The notes beneath the pieces were generated by a model. That model was given only the letters and a program-made list of their open reading frames with translations. It did not search any database and had not been told where the DNA came from. Positions 18,292 to 27,298 of a stretch of 64,000 bases of DNA are shown in pieces. Source of the DNA: Treponema sp. GTDB taxonomy: Bacteria; Spirochaetota; Spirochaetia; Treponematales; Treponemataceae. The position numbers and the translations under genes were made by a program. Every line of letters starts with the position of its first letter. The first letter of the stretch is position 1. The DNA lies in assembly GCA_017525605.1 (NCBI GenBank), contig JAFXSM010000036.1, positions 87,580-151,579 of the forward strand, written 5' to 3'.

Positions 18292-18663
18292 TTACTCCTC
18301 CCCCATCCACGCACTCAATGCAGATGCAATCGTGTCTGGATTCTGATTTATAAAATCACGCAAATCTTTATTCTTATCCCTTCCCAAAGCCTGAGCCTGC
18401 ATTTCCGCCCGAATTTCAGCGTCAGAACGGACAGGCTTTGAAATTCCTTTCTTTACTCCGAATTCATTCACTTCCATAAGAACGCGAATTTCATCCGCAG
18501 TGCTTACTTTCCGCAATGAACTGACAGCGGCAAGCAGCTTGGAAATTTCTTTTTCACTAAGCAACGAAAAGACCTTGCTCGTATTGAAAGAACCAAGCTC
18601 CGTCAAAAGAATCGCCGCTTTTTCCACTCCAGAAAGTTCTGGAACTTTTAAGAACTCGTTCAT
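18292..18663 (-). CDS. Small FliG-N-like protein with FliF-tail-like C-terminus, between fliF and fliG
   Basis: A 123-residue protein not seen in the standard fliF-fliG order. Residues 10-50 align by eye with the N-terminal domain of the adjacent FliG: LSGVEKAAILLTELGS against LTGKQKAAIFLISLGS, followed by LSEKEISKL against LNEADVEKL. Its end, FINQNPDTIASALSAWMGEE, resembles the FliG-binding C-terminus of FliF here (KEHPDEVAMLIRTWLMDD). The start overlaps the fliF stop (TAATG). Its last codons GGG-GAG-GAG form the Shine-Dalgarno sequence of fliG, so translation of the three genes is coupled. A motor adaptor or assembly factor at the FliF-FliG interface is inferred. Confidence 0.8.
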   Translation of the reverse strand: MNEFLKVPELSGVEKAAILLTELGSFNTSKVFSLLSEKEISKLLAAVSSLRKVSTADEIRVLMEVNEFGVKKGISKPVRSDAEIRAEMQAQALGRDKNKDLRDFINQNPDTIASALSAWMGEE

Positions 18664-20375
18664 TAATTATTATCGTCCATAAGCCACGTTCTAATAAGCA
18701 TCGCAACTTCATCAGGATGCTCTTTTGCCATAGCAATAGCATTCTCCTGAAGTTCGGCCCTCTTTCTTTCTTCGACGGACATCGTGACCTGCATGTCCTG
18801 GTCTTTCGCTTCCCAAAGAGCCTTCTCGCGCTCCGCCTGCTGTCTTCTGAGGATTTCCTCCTCACGAAGCCTTCTTCTTCTTTCGATTTCCCTCGAAACA
18901 AAACGGAATATGATGAACGCTAGCAGGACGAAGATTATACCGCCAAGAACAATCATTATCATGAATTTTCTTTTCTGCTTAGCGAAATATTCATCTTCAA
19001 GCTTCTGGAATTCATCGTCGCGGTCATGCTGAATAGAAGCAACAGTTACGCTGTCTCCTCGGAGCTTATTGAAGCCGATTGCCGACTCAACATAACTCTT
19101 TGCCTGGTCAAGCTGCTCAGCAGGAACAGGCGTATATGTGAACTCGATATGGCCTTCATCAGTTATGACGTAATTGTGGTTTTTGTCATACTTTGCCTTC
19201 CAGCGTCCGTCAATGTTGACAGCAACGGAAACACGTCCCGGCTGAGAATGGATATTCTCATGCCTCTGCTCGGTATTGATGACATTGTTCTGTGTAATGC
19301 CAGTCTCTTCTGATTGCCCGATGACATTCGACAAATCTTCGTAAACAGGCGGATTTTGACCAGCGACACCGGCAGGTCCCTGAGGGTTATACCCCGTTCC
19401 TGTCCATGTCTTTTTTATAGTCTGAGAAGAAAGCGGAAGATAATCGCGCGTAACTCTCGTGTTATACGGTTTTTCAGGGTCTTGCGGATCTATTTCAACT
19501 GGAGTGTAGATAGTCTTGTCGCTGACGACTTCCGACATATCCCATTCGATAGTCACAAGAACATCGCGGATACGGTCTGTGGTAAAGATGCTCTGAAGAG
19601 CCTTCAAGACCTTTGCGCGAACCTCGGTCTCGTGCTTAGACCTCAGTTTCTGCTCGCGTTCTGCAAGAGTCAGCCTGTCCAAAGATTCCTGACCGCCGAA
19701 ATCGTTGAGCTGAACGCCGTCCACGCTGGAAATCGTTATGTACTCATCTTTCAACCCGACGATTGAATGAAGGAGAAGTTTCTGAATCGTGCGGACTTTT
19801 TTTGAGCCGGGAGCGATTTCGCAACCAGGCTTGAACGTAAGAATGACAGACGCAGTTACAGGTTTCTGATTCTCAGTGAAAAGAGCATCATCAGGAAAAC
19901 CGATTTCGACATCGGCACTCGCGACATCGTTCAAAGCTTCAATCTGTTTCTTTACTGATTTTTTGACAGCGAGATTCTTGTTTTCCGCCCGCTCAAAGTC
20001 CGTTACGGCATACGGAGAAATATTGAGGAAGTCCCACGCGCTTGTTCCAGAAGGAACCAAATCCTCGTCAACAAGAAGGTTCCTCATACGTCTTGCAGTA
20101 GGCTCATCATCAACAAGAATTATTCCAGTCGAGGAAACTGTGTATTTGACATTCTCCTCATCAAGCCTGAAAAGAATGCTCTCACGCGCCGACTGATCCG
20201 TAATGGCAGTGTTAAAAAGAGGAACTCCAGAAGGTTTTGAAGATGTTTTTGCCATAACAACAACGATTGCGATTATGACAACAATCACACCCACCAAAAT
20301 CAGCTTTTGGACAATTGACCACTTGGACCAATTTTCTTTGAATTTCGCACCGGTTTTTTTAAACCATTCGTTCAT
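18663..20375 (-). CDS. fliF: Flagellar MS-ring protein FliF
   Basis: Inner-membrane ring protein that forms the base of the rotor and houses the export gate. It has 570 residues: TM1 at about 25-42, a large periplasmic region with ring-building motifs, a second TM near 470-490 (MIMIVLGGIIFVLLAFIIF), and a cytoplasmic tail. The extreme C-terminus, PDEVAMLIRTWLMDDNN, is the FliG-N-binding segment. The Shine-Dalgarno sequence is an unusually strong GGGAGGG, four bases before the ATG. The stop overlaps the start of the following small gene by one base. Confidence 0.97.
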   Translation of the reverse strand: MNEWFKKTGAKFKENWSKWSIVQKLILVGVIVVIIAIVVVMAKTSSKPSGVPLFNTAITDQSARESILFRLDEENVKYTVSSTGIILVDDEPTARRMRNLLVDEDLVPSGTSAWDFLNISPYAVTDFERAENKNLAVKKSVKKQIEALNDVASADVEIGFPDDALFTENQKPVTASVILTFKPGCEIAPGSKKVRTIQKLLLHSIVGLKDEYITISSVDGVQLNDFGGQESLDRLTLAEREQKLRSKHETEVRAKVLKALQSIFTTDRIRDVLVTIEWDMSEVVSDKTIYTPVEIDPQDPEKPYNTRVTRDYLPLSSQTIKKTWTGTGYNPQGPAGVAGQNPPVYEDLSNVIGQSEETGITQNNVINTEQRHENIHSQPGRVSVAVNIDGRWKAKYDKNHNYVITDEGHIEFTYTPVPAEQLDQAKSYVESAIGFNKLRGDSVTVASIQHDRDDEFQKLEDEYFAKQKRKFMIMIVLGGIIFVLLAFIIFRFVSREIERRRRLREEEILRRQQAEREKALWEAKDQDMQVTMSVEERKRAELQENAIAMAKEHPDEVAMLIRTWLMDDNN

Positions 20376-20424
20376 CTGACCCTCCCGAGAACGAACAAAT
20401 TTTTTTTAATTATTTTCGTTTATT

Positions 20425-20775
20425 TTATCGGTTAGTAGAAAGTTCGTTCCAACCAGAAACAACACGATCGATTACAGTCTGAGCAAGCGAAAGCGACATC
20501 TGCGCCTTCGCCATAGCTGTCGTAACTTCATGAATGTCAACGGAATCTGGATCCGTTATGAGCTGCTCCGTCTTTCTGTTGACGTCAATCTGCTGGCTGT
20601 TCATTTCTTTCACAGCGTTCATAAGGTACGTCTCGAACGTTCCCATTTTTTTGTCAGCAGAATCGTTCACGACTCTTTCCTGACCAGGAATCAGATTAGA
20701 AATCTTTGCTGTTCCGGCGTGAGCAGGATTTGTCCTAAGCATTTCAGGCGTACTCATAATATTCATAACGTTCAT
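20425..20775 (-). CDS. fliE: Flagellar hook-basal body protein FliE
   Basis: A 116-residue protein that joins the MS-ring to the proximal rod. The conserved C-terminal half has GTFETYLMNAVKEMN, SVDIHEVTTAMAKAQMSLS and QTVIDRVVSGWNELS. GGAGA precedes the ATG. The position between flgC and fliF is the normal spirochaete arrangement. Confidence 0.96.
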   Translation of the reverse strand: MNVMNIMSTPEMLRTNPAHAGTAKISNLIPGQERVVNDSADKKMGTFETYLMNAVKEMNSQQIDVNRKTEQLITDPDSVDIHEVTTAMAKAQMSLSLAQTVIDRVVSGWNELSTNR

Positions 20776-20849
20776 CAGTCTATTTCTCCAACTTTTTCAA
20801 TCAAAATCAAATTCACAAAAATCGAATCAAAAAGCAGCATTCAAAAAGA

Positions 20850-21311
20850 TTAGCTTCGTCCGATATCGAGCGCAGAACTGAACATTTCTTTCGCGCCCTG
20901 AACGACAGTCGCATTCGCCTCATACGCTCTGGAAGCCGAAATCAAATCGACCATCTCATTGACGATATTCACGTTCGGATATTCGACATAGCCTGCATTC
21001 GGGCCGCTCTTTATTGCGTCCGGATGAGAAGGGTCATAAACGAGCCTTCCCTGCGAAGTGTCCTTTGAAATTGTCCTGACGCGGACGCCTTTTCCAGGGC
21101 CGGTATCCTGATCGGCATCAACGAACGGCATTCTCCAAGTGGGATGCTCAGAAGCGACAGGCTCAAGAACGACCATGGATTTTTTGAACGCACCGCCCTC
21201 CGGTGTCCTTGTAGTCGAAGCATTTGCAATATTATTGGAAATCACATCCGTTCGCAAACGCTCGACGCTCATTCCTGTTGCAGCAATATTTATCGAATTG
21301 AACATTCCCAT
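20850..21311 (-). CDS. flgC: Flagellar basal-body rod protein FlgC
   Basis: Proximal rod subunit exported through the flagellar type III system. It has 153 residues. The N-terminal rod motif is MFNSINIAATGMSVERLRTD followed by NIANASTTRTPEGG; the C-terminal helix is NIVNEMVDLISASRAYEANA. Size and motifs match the family closely. It lies 38 bases after flgB. Confidence 0.98.
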   Translation of the reverse strand: MGMFNSINIAATGMSVERLRTDVISNNIANASTTRTPEGGAFKKSMVVLEPVASEHPTWRMPFVDADQDTGPGKGVRVRTISKDTSQGRLVYDPSHPDAIKSGPNAGYVEYPNVNIVNEMVDLISASRAYEANATVVQGAKEMFSSALDIGRS

Positions 21312-21349
21312 ATTTCTATCTCCAAATCACACTAAGCAAAATGCAGCCG

Positions 21350-21763
21350 CTATTTCTTCATCGCAACGCGAACCTGGTTGAACTCGAAATTCTCAAGCTG
21401 AGCGAGAAGCCTGTAGTTCAGCTGAATCTTCATCACGTTCATGGCTTCGCTTTCAGGGTCGACATTGTTGCCGTTGGCATTCGCAGTCGTATACCAGTCA
21501 GTCACCCTTCTCGGCTCGACATCGCGGTAATCCATTTTCTGATTTATCTGGATATGGCGCTCGTCGCTTGTGGCAAGTTCGAAATTATTCGGATTCTTCT
21601 CAGAATCAAATGCCTTCTTCAATTCGCTTTCGAAATTGACTTCCTGACGCTTGTAGTTAGGAACTTCAGAATTCGCGATATTGTTCGCAGAAACCTGATA
21701 ACGAAGAGAATTGACGCTCATGGCGCGCTGCAATAAATCAACTGAACGTGTAAAAGTATTCAT
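21350..21763 (-). CDS. flgB: Flagellar basal-body rod protein FlgB
   Basis: Proximal rod subunit and first gene of the flgB-fliJ operon. It has 137 residues with the rod motif SVNSLRYQVSANNIANSEVPNYKR and a C-terminal helix ending FNQVRVAMKK. GAGGAT precedes the ATG. The roughly 100-base upstream gap has a CCGATG that recalls the core of a sigma-28 -10 box, but spacing to any TAA-like -35 is wrong and no convincing sigma-70 promoter was found. The operon may therefore also depend on readthrough from the cyclase gene. Confidence 0.97.
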   Translation of the reverse strand: MNTFTRSVDLLQRAMSVNSLRYQVSANNIANSEVPNYKRQEVNFESELKKAFDSEKNPNNFELATSDERHIQINQKMDYRDVEPRRVTDWYTTANANGNNVDPESEAMNVMKIQLNYRLLAQLENFEFNQVRVAMKK

Positions 21764-21868
21764 GTCTATATCCTCGGCATTTTGACAAACGAAATTTAGA
21801 TTTATTTCACATCGGATAAAGTTTTCTTCATTAAAACTGAAAGACTTTTCACCGGAAAGAGGAAGCCG

Positions 21869-23131
21869 CTACAGTTCCTCGATATCATTGAGTTCTTCAA
21901 CTTCCTCAAGCTCCTCAACTTCCTCGGCATCGTCCGCATTTGCCGCAGCAATCATGGCGACAGCATTTCTGTCGAACTTCGATACCTGAGCAACAAGCTC
22001 AGGTTTTTCGCCGACAAGCTCATAAAGTTTCACGGGATGGGAAACGCCCTTGAGGTTCGCGTCCGCAACGAAACGGCACTCGAACAAATCCTTCACGGAA
22101 TTGTAAGTCTGCTCGCTTATGAGAATCTGAGTTCCGTAGATCTTGTTGCAATCTTCTATTCTGGAAGCGATGTTCACGTTGGAGCCGATTATCGTGTACT
22201 CGAACCTTGTCGCCGAACCGACGTTTCCGACAATCATCTCCCCAGTGTTGATTCCGATTCTCGTGTAAAGCGGCGTGTCGATGAGTTTTTCGCGGATAAG
22301 CTGCTCGTTCAGAATGACTTCCATGCGGCGGAGGCGAAGCGCGCTCAAGCAACAGCGGACTGCATGGTCTTCGAGCACCCTCGGAGCACCGAAAAACGCC
22401 ATGATTGCGTCGCCCTCGAATTTGTCAATCGTCCCGCAAAGCCCGAAAATAACCTCGCTCATCTCGGAAAAATACATATTGAGGATGCGCACCAGCTTTT
22501 CAGGAGGAAGAAGCTCGCTGAGAGAAGTGAATTCCTGCAAATCAGTGAAAATGACGGACAGAACAGCCTTTTTTCCGCCAAGCTCCACCTCGTCAGGATT
22601 TTTTATGATCGAATCAACGACTTCCGCAGAAACATATTTTGAAAAGGCAAACTTCATCTGATTGAGTTTTTCCCTTTCTTTTACCGCGGAAATATAGAGA
22701 AGCACATGATTGAGAGTTCTGACAACAGGAATCATGTCGCGGAGATTGTTCATCGAATGACGCTCGCCGTCCATTCTCGGCCCGACAAAAATGTAGCCAA
22801 GCTCGTCATCGCCCAGCTTGAACGGGACGGAAAAACATCCGCTCGAATGCCGGAGAAGCGCATCTTTTCCGATGCTGGATTTCCGACGCTCCGAGATTTC
22901 AGCATGCATGTTCATCGAATTCGGGACACGTTCGCCGTAATTGAGGACACGACCGTCAGCGGAATTTATGTCGGAATGAAAAAGGACGTACCGGCATTCA
23001 AATTTTCTTGCCAAAAAGTTCGCCATTATACGAAAAACCGCCTGAAAGCTATCGACCTGCATCAGCCGCTTCTCAAGCAAATCGTACTCATTCTCCTGAA
23101 ACAGAATCTCCCGTGACAGATCATGCTCCAT
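21869..23131 (-). CDS. Class III adenylate/guanylate cyclase with N-terminal GAF-like domain
   Basis: A 420-residue soluble nucleotide cyclase. The start ATG 23131 (MEHDLSREILF) follows GGGGGA by six bases. Residues 20-150 look like a GAF-type sensor (QAVFRIMANFLARKFECRYVL and GYIFVGPRM). The catalytic domain has the first metal Asp in FTDLQEFTSLSE, the second in KFEGDAIMAFFG, and the transition-state Asn/Arg pair in GSNVNIASRIE, so it should be active. The Lys before FEGD favours ATP. The acidic tail repeats EELEEVEEL. It lies directly upstream of flgB on the same strand, linking cAMP synthesis to motility genes; that link is inference from position. Confidence 0.9.
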   Translation of the reverse strand: MEHDLSREILFQENEYDLLEKRLMQVDSFQAVFRIMANFLARKFECRYVLFHSDINSADGRVLNYGERVPNSMNMHAEISERRKSSIGKDALLRHSSGCFSVPFKLGDDELGYIFVGPRMDGERHSMNNLRDMIPVVRTLNHVLLYISAVKEREKLNQMKFAFSKYVSAEVVDSIIKNPDEVELGGKKAVLSVIFTDLQEFTSLSELLPPEKLVRILNMYFSEMSEVIFGLCGTIDKFEGDAIMAFFGAPRVLEDHAVRCCLSALRLRRMEVILNEQLIREKLIDTPLYTRIGINTGEMIVGNVGSATRFEYTIIGSNVNIASRIEDCNKIYGTQILISEQTYNSVKDLFECRFVADANLKGVSHPVKLYELVGEKPELVAQVSKFDRNAVAMIAAANADDAEEVEELEEVEELNDIEEL

Positions 23132-23212
23132 AAACATTCCCCCACACAACTGATTTTTCAGAACCCGACATCAGTTCGCCCACCAACGCACTTTTCGAAA
23201 AGGTCTACTTTC

Positions 23213-24640
23213 TCAAAATTTCGAGCAGAATGCCTTGAGGGAAGCTATCTGCTTTTCGACTTGCTCAGAGCTTGGCCCGCCGGTCGTCTTTCTGGCTTCC
23301 ATGCAGGCTTCAGGTGTGATTTTCTCGAAAATATCCGCCTGGAACAACTCGGATATGCCGCGCAACTCGTCAAGCGACAATTCCTCAATTGCAGATTTTC
23401 CAGAATCGATTGCAAGCCTGACGCATTTTGCTGAAACTCCGTGCGCGACTCTGAACGGAAGCCCTTTTCTGACAAGATAATCCGCAACGTCGGTCGCATT
23501 CGCAAAGCCGCCGAAACAGCTGTCGTTCATCTTCGGAAGGTTCCATTTCGCGCTGGAAATCATCGCCTCAAAAACAATTACGTTTCCCTGAACAGTGTCG
23601 AGCGCGTCAAAAAGAGGTGCCTTGTCTTCCTGCATATCGCGGTCGTACGCCAGAGGAAGCCCCTTCATCATAACGAGGAGATTTATCAGGTCGCCGTAAA
23701 CTTTTCCGGTTCGCCCGCGAATCAGTTCTGCAAAATCAGGATTTTTTTTCTGCGGCATTATCGAAGAGCCTGTTGACCATTTTTCGCTCAAGTCGATGAA
23801 AGAGAATTCGCTCGTCGCCCACAAAACGACTTCCTCGCACATTCTGCTCAAATGCTGCTGAAGAAGAGCGAAATCCGCCGTAAATTCGATGCAGTAATCC
23901 CTGTCGGAAACTGAATCAAGGGAATTCTCAGTGACACCGTCAAAACCAAGCTCCGAAGCGACAAATTCCCTGTCGAGAGGAAGCCCCGAGCCAGCAAGCG
24001 CGCCTGCACCGAGCGGTGAAAGCGACACGCGCTTGAGAGAGTCCCCAAGACGCTCCACATCGCGCTTGAGCATGAACGCCCACGCGCAAAGATGCTGCGC
24101 AAGAGTGCCCGGCTGAGCGTGCTGCATGTGAGTATATCCGGTGAGCAACGATTTTGTATGATTTGATGCGATATCTGAAAGTGTGCCGATGAGAGAAACG
24201 ACCTGCTTCTGAAGTTCAGGAATCACGCGGCGAAGATAAAGACGCTCGTCAAGCGCAATCTGGTCGTTCCGGCTTCTTCCAGTGTGAAGTTTTCTTCCTG
24301 GGTCGCCAACCCTGTCTGTCAAAGTGGCTTCAACAAAAGAATGAATGTCCTCGGCGGAATAATCAATTCCGAGTTTTCCGCTTTTCAGGTCGCTTTCAAT
24401 CGAATCAAGTCCGTCCTGAATCGATTTGTTTTCTTCCTGCGAAATGATTTTTTGCTTTGCGAGCATTGCCGCATGTGCTTTCGAACCGCGAATGTCATCC
24501 AGAGCCATGCGCTCGTCAACGTGTATCGAAGTCTCAAATTCAACGGCGGCGGCATCAGGGCCTTCCGCAAAACGGCCGTGCCAAAGTGCCGCATGATTGT
24601 TGTCGGTAATTGTTCCGTGAGGGGTGTTTTCTGTATTCAT
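23213..24640 (-). CDS. argH: Argininosuccinate lyase
   Basis: Cleaves argininosuccinate to arginine and fumarate, the last step of arginine synthesis. It has 475 residues of the fumarase/aspartase superfamily; the signature GSSIMPQKKNPDFAE carries the catalytic serine loop. Other conserved segments are HTGRSRNDQIALDERLY and GYTHMQHAQPGTLAQH. ATG 24640 is preferred to an in-frame TTG nine bases upstream. There is no Shine-Dalgarno sequence, and a -10-like TAGAAT ends eight bases before the ATG, suggesting a leaderless message. No other arg gene is in the window. Confidence 0.96.
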   Translation of the reverse strand: MNTENTPHGTITDNNHAALWHGRFAEGPDAAAVEFETSIHVDERMALDDIRGSKAHAAMLAKQKIISQEENKSIQDGLDSIESDLKSGKLGIDYSAEDIHSFVEATLTDRVGDPGRKLHTGRSRNDQIALDERLYLRRVIPELQKQVVSLIGTLSDIASNHTKSLLTGYTHMQHAQPGTLAQHLCAWAFMLKRDVERLGDSLKRVSLSPLGAGALAGSGLPLDREFVASELGFDGVTENSLDSVSDRDYCIEFTADFALLQQHLSRMCEEVVLWATSEFSFIDLSEKWSTGSSIMPQKKNPDFAELIRGRTGKVYGDLINLLVMMKGLPLAYDRDMQEDKAPLFDALDTVQGNVIVFEAMISSAKWNLPKMNDSCFGGFANATDVADYLVRKGLPFRVAHGVSAKCVRLAIDSGKSAIEELSLDELRGISELFQADIFEKITPEACMEARKTTGGPSSEQVEKQIASLKAFCSKF

Positions 24641-24648
24641 AAGCGTCA

Positions 24649-24677
24649 ATTCTACAATATTTGAAGATGAAATTGAA
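24649..24677 (-). promoter_or_regulatory. Possible argH promoter, nearly abutting the start codon
   Basis: On the minus strand TTCAAT (24672-24677) and TAGAAT (24649-24654) are 17 bases apart. The -10 is eight bases from the ATG. Confidence 0.35.
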
Positions 24678-24726
24678 TAAAGCTAACTCCGAAAAAAACG
24701 CAGACTTTTTGACTTAAGCACGCATT

Positions 24727-25527
24727 TCAAGTCGCAAGACCTTTTTTCTGGTCGGACTCAAGTTTTTCCCTCCAGACCTGAGCTTTTTTCTTGAACTCCT
24801 CTGCATCGCTTTTTTCATCGATTATCACGGCGATTCTTCTGCTTGCCCCAAGATAATTGACGGCGGCGCGCATATCGTCAAGACGGTGCGTCGCAAGCTC
24901 GTAGCGGTCCCTGTACTCCTTCGAGGAAATCTCAAGATGCTTTCTGACAAGGCGGATATAAAAGACTGTCGTTGTGTAATTCTCAGAGCCCGAATCGTAA
25001 TAATCCTTGTTCGCCTGCTTCCAGTCGAGCAGATTCTTCATCACAGTCGTGAACCTTCCCTGAATTTCGACGAAAGACCACTTCCATTTTGAATTCTCGC
25101 CGAACGCATCGACAAGAAGACGGATGCAAAGGCCGAGCTTACGGACGAGATAATACCGCTTGTCAAGAGGATAATCAGCAATCAGCTCAAGCTTGTCATC
25201 GATATCGGAAAACGGAATGTCGATTCCGTTCGAAACGACGTCCTCAAGATAGATAATCGCCTTGTAGATTATTTTTCGAGCTTCATTCAGAGCATCGTTA
25301 TTTCTAAGCTCAAGAATCGAAAATGACAGCTCATTGATGGCAATGTAAAGCGTAGCGGCATGAATCATAATCTCAGCCAGCTCGATTTTCTTGTGAGCCG
25401 TCACGACCGGATCTTTTCCGACTTCCGCCAAAAGCTTCTTTTCGTTTTCAAAAATCTTCTTTATAGAATCCTTATGACACTGAGACTTTGAGTTGAATAA
25501 TTCGCGTTTTTCCGCAGTATTTGCCAT
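24727..25527 (-). CDS. Conserved-looking cytoplasmic protein of unknown function
   Basis: A 266-residue soluble, mostly helical protein with no signal peptide or membrane segment. The sequence is charged throughout, with motifs such as KKIELAEIMIHAATLYIAIN, KRYYLVRKLGLCIRLLVDAF and KWSFVEIQGRFTTVMKNLLD. I do not recognise a family. It has a strong AAGGAG before its ATG and sits 28 bases after recN, so it is probably in the nadK-recN transcript. Helix content and lack of catalytic-type motifs suggest a structural or regulatory protein, but no function is claimed. Confidence 0.75.
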   Translation of the reverse strand: MANTAEKRELFNSKSQCHKDSIKKIFENEKKLLAEVGKDPVVTAHKKIELAEIMIHAATLYIAINELSFSILELRNNDALNEARKIIYKAIIYLEDVVSNGIDIPFSDIDDKLELIADYPLDKRYYLVRKLGLCIRLLVDAFGENSKWKWSFVEIQGRFTTVMKNLLDWKQANKDYYDSGSENYTTTVFYIRLVRKHLEISSKEYRDRYELATHRLDDMRAAVNYLGASRRIAVIIDEKSDAEEFKKKAQVWREKLESDQKKGLAT

Positions 25528-25555
25528 CTAAAACTCCTTTTTGCAAACGAAAAAA

Positions 25556-27298
25556 TCAGCAGTATTTCTCAAGCATCGCCTTTGCGTGCCCAAGAGATTC
25601 CGCGCTATCAGCATCGCCGGAAAGCATTCTCGCAATTTCAGAGACACGCTCGTCACCTTCAATCTCAACAGCCGAAGTTTTCGTAACTCCATCAAAGATA
25701 CCCTTGCTGATTTTAATCTGATTATCGGCATAAACTGCGATACTCGCAAGGTGAGTTATACAAAGCACCTGACGGCCGTCCGCAAGTTTTTTCAGATGGC
25801 TTCCGATTGACACAGCGACCTCGCCGCCGATTCCGGTGTCGATTTCGTCGAAAATCATTGTTCCGACAGCATCAGAATCCGCAAGAATCGTCTTGAGAGA
25901 AAGCATCACGCGGCTCAACTCACCGCCAGAAGCGATTTTCGCAAGCGGCTGGAGCGGCTGACCGGGGTTCGCGCTAATCAGGAACTCGATATTGTCCATT
26001 CCGTAAGGCCCGATTCTCTGCAATGTCTCAGTTTCTTCTTTATCAGTGAGCCTGACCTGGAAACGAGTGTTCGCCATTCCAAGATTCGCCAAAACGCCCA
26101 TAACGGACGCAGCCATTTTGTCGGCAGCAGATTTTCTTAAGAGCGAAATCCGCTTTGCTTCGTCGTACACTTTTTTTTCGAGGACGGCTATTTCTTTTTT
26201 CAGCTTCTCCTGATTCTCTTCGCTTCCGCCAAGCTCCGAAAGCTGCTGCTTCGCATTCTCAAGATATTCAAGAACCTCAGAAAGCGGAGCATTCACCGAC
26301 GACGCATATTTCTTCTTGAGATTGTAAATCAGAGTCTGCCGCTGCTGAACCTGCTCAAGACGCGCCGGGTCGAACACGAGGTTCCGCTCGTAGCTTGAGA
26401 ATTCCTCCGCGATGTCGCTGATTTCGTAGAACGTGCCTTCAAGACGCTGAGAAAGATTGTCGAGATTTTTGTCGAACGAGACCGAACGTGACGCGAATCC
26501 CCTCGCCTTTTTCAGAAGCGCGACGATTCCCTCGCCCTCCGAACCGCCGAAGCACATATTGAGCGACTGAATCTCAGAATAGAGTTTTTCAAAGGAAGAA
26601 AGTTTCGTCTCCTCTTCCTCGAGCTCCTTGTCCTCGTCATTTTTCAGCTTTGCTTCCGAGATTTCGTTTATCGCGAATTCCAAAAGCTCGGCACGCTGGC
26701 TTCTGTCCTTGCTGTCTGCCACAAGCTCATCAAGCTCGCGTTTTTTGTCCGAAAGTTCCGTGAAAATCTTCGTGAAATCGCGCACATCCTCGACGATTCC
26801 CGCATACGCATCAAGATATTTTCTGTGCTCGGAAACTTTCATCAGATTCTGATGCTCGTGCTGACCGTGAATATCAACAAGGAAAGAGCAGAATTCAGAA
26901 AGCTCCGTCCGGCTGACAACAGTGTCGCCAATCCAGTTCTTCGTCGTCCCGTTCTCACGCAAAAGCCGCCTCAACAAAATCCTGTCTTCCTCGCAGCTGA
27001 TTCCGTGCAAGTCGAGCCATTCATGCGCATTTGACGGCTCGGAATTCTCATCATCGGCATTGAATTTCGGATTGATTTTTCTTTCGCCCAAATAGAACGA
27101 GCCGAAAACAGACGCTTCTTTTGAGCCAGGACGAATCTGCCTTGCATCGCTTTTTCCGCCGAGCAAAAAAGTAAGAGCGCCGATAAGAAGAGATTTACCA
27201 GCGCCCGTTTCTCCAGAGAGAACTGTGAAACCTTTTTTAAATTCGATGCAAGCATTATCAATCAATGCGAAATCTTTAATCGAAAGCTCTTCAAGCAT
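25556..27298 (-). CDS. recN: DNA repair protein RecN
   Basis: SMC-like ATPase acting early in double-strand-break repair. It has 580 residues: N-terminal Walker A GETGAGKSLLIGALTFLLGG (about residues 30-49), a long coiled coil in the middle, and a C-terminal ABC signature region (ASGGELSRVMLSLKTIL) with Walker B TMIFDEIDTGIGGEVA. Length matches the family. AGGAGG precedes the ATG, and its first codons overlap the end of nadK by eight bases, a pairing common in bacteria. Confidence 0.97.
   Translation of the reverse strand: MLEELSIKDFALIDNACIEFKKGFTVLSGETGAGKSLLIGALTFLLGGKSDARQIRPGSKEASVFGSFYLGERKINPKFNADDENSEPSNAHEWLDLHGISCEEDRILLRRLLRENGTTKNWIGDTVVSRTELSEFCSFLVDIHGQHEHQNLMKVSEHRKYLDAYAGIVEDVRDFTKIFTELSDKKRELDELVADSKDRSQRAELLEFAINEISEAKLKNDEDKELEEEETKLSSFEKLYSEIQSLNMCFGGSEGEGIVALLKKARGFASRSVSFDKNLDNLSQRLEGTFYEISDIAEEFSSYERNLVFDPARLEQVQQRQTLIYNLKKKYASSVNAPLSEVLEYLENAKQQLSELGGSEENQEKLKKEIAVLEKKVYDEAKRISLLRKSAADKMAASVMGVLANLGMANTRFQVRLTDKEETETLQRIGPYGMDNIEFLISANPGQPLQPLAKIASGGELSRVMLSLKTILADSDAVGTMIFDEIDTGIGGEVAVSIGSHLKKLADGRQVLCITHLASIAVYADNQIKISKGIFDGVTKTSAVEIEGDERVSEIARMLSGDADSAESLGHAKAMLEKYC

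Noticed and set aside
21764..21868. Possible sigma-28 flagellar promoter before flgB (CCGATG core)
   Set aside because: The distance to the TAAT-like -35 is too short and the -10 has only partial identity.
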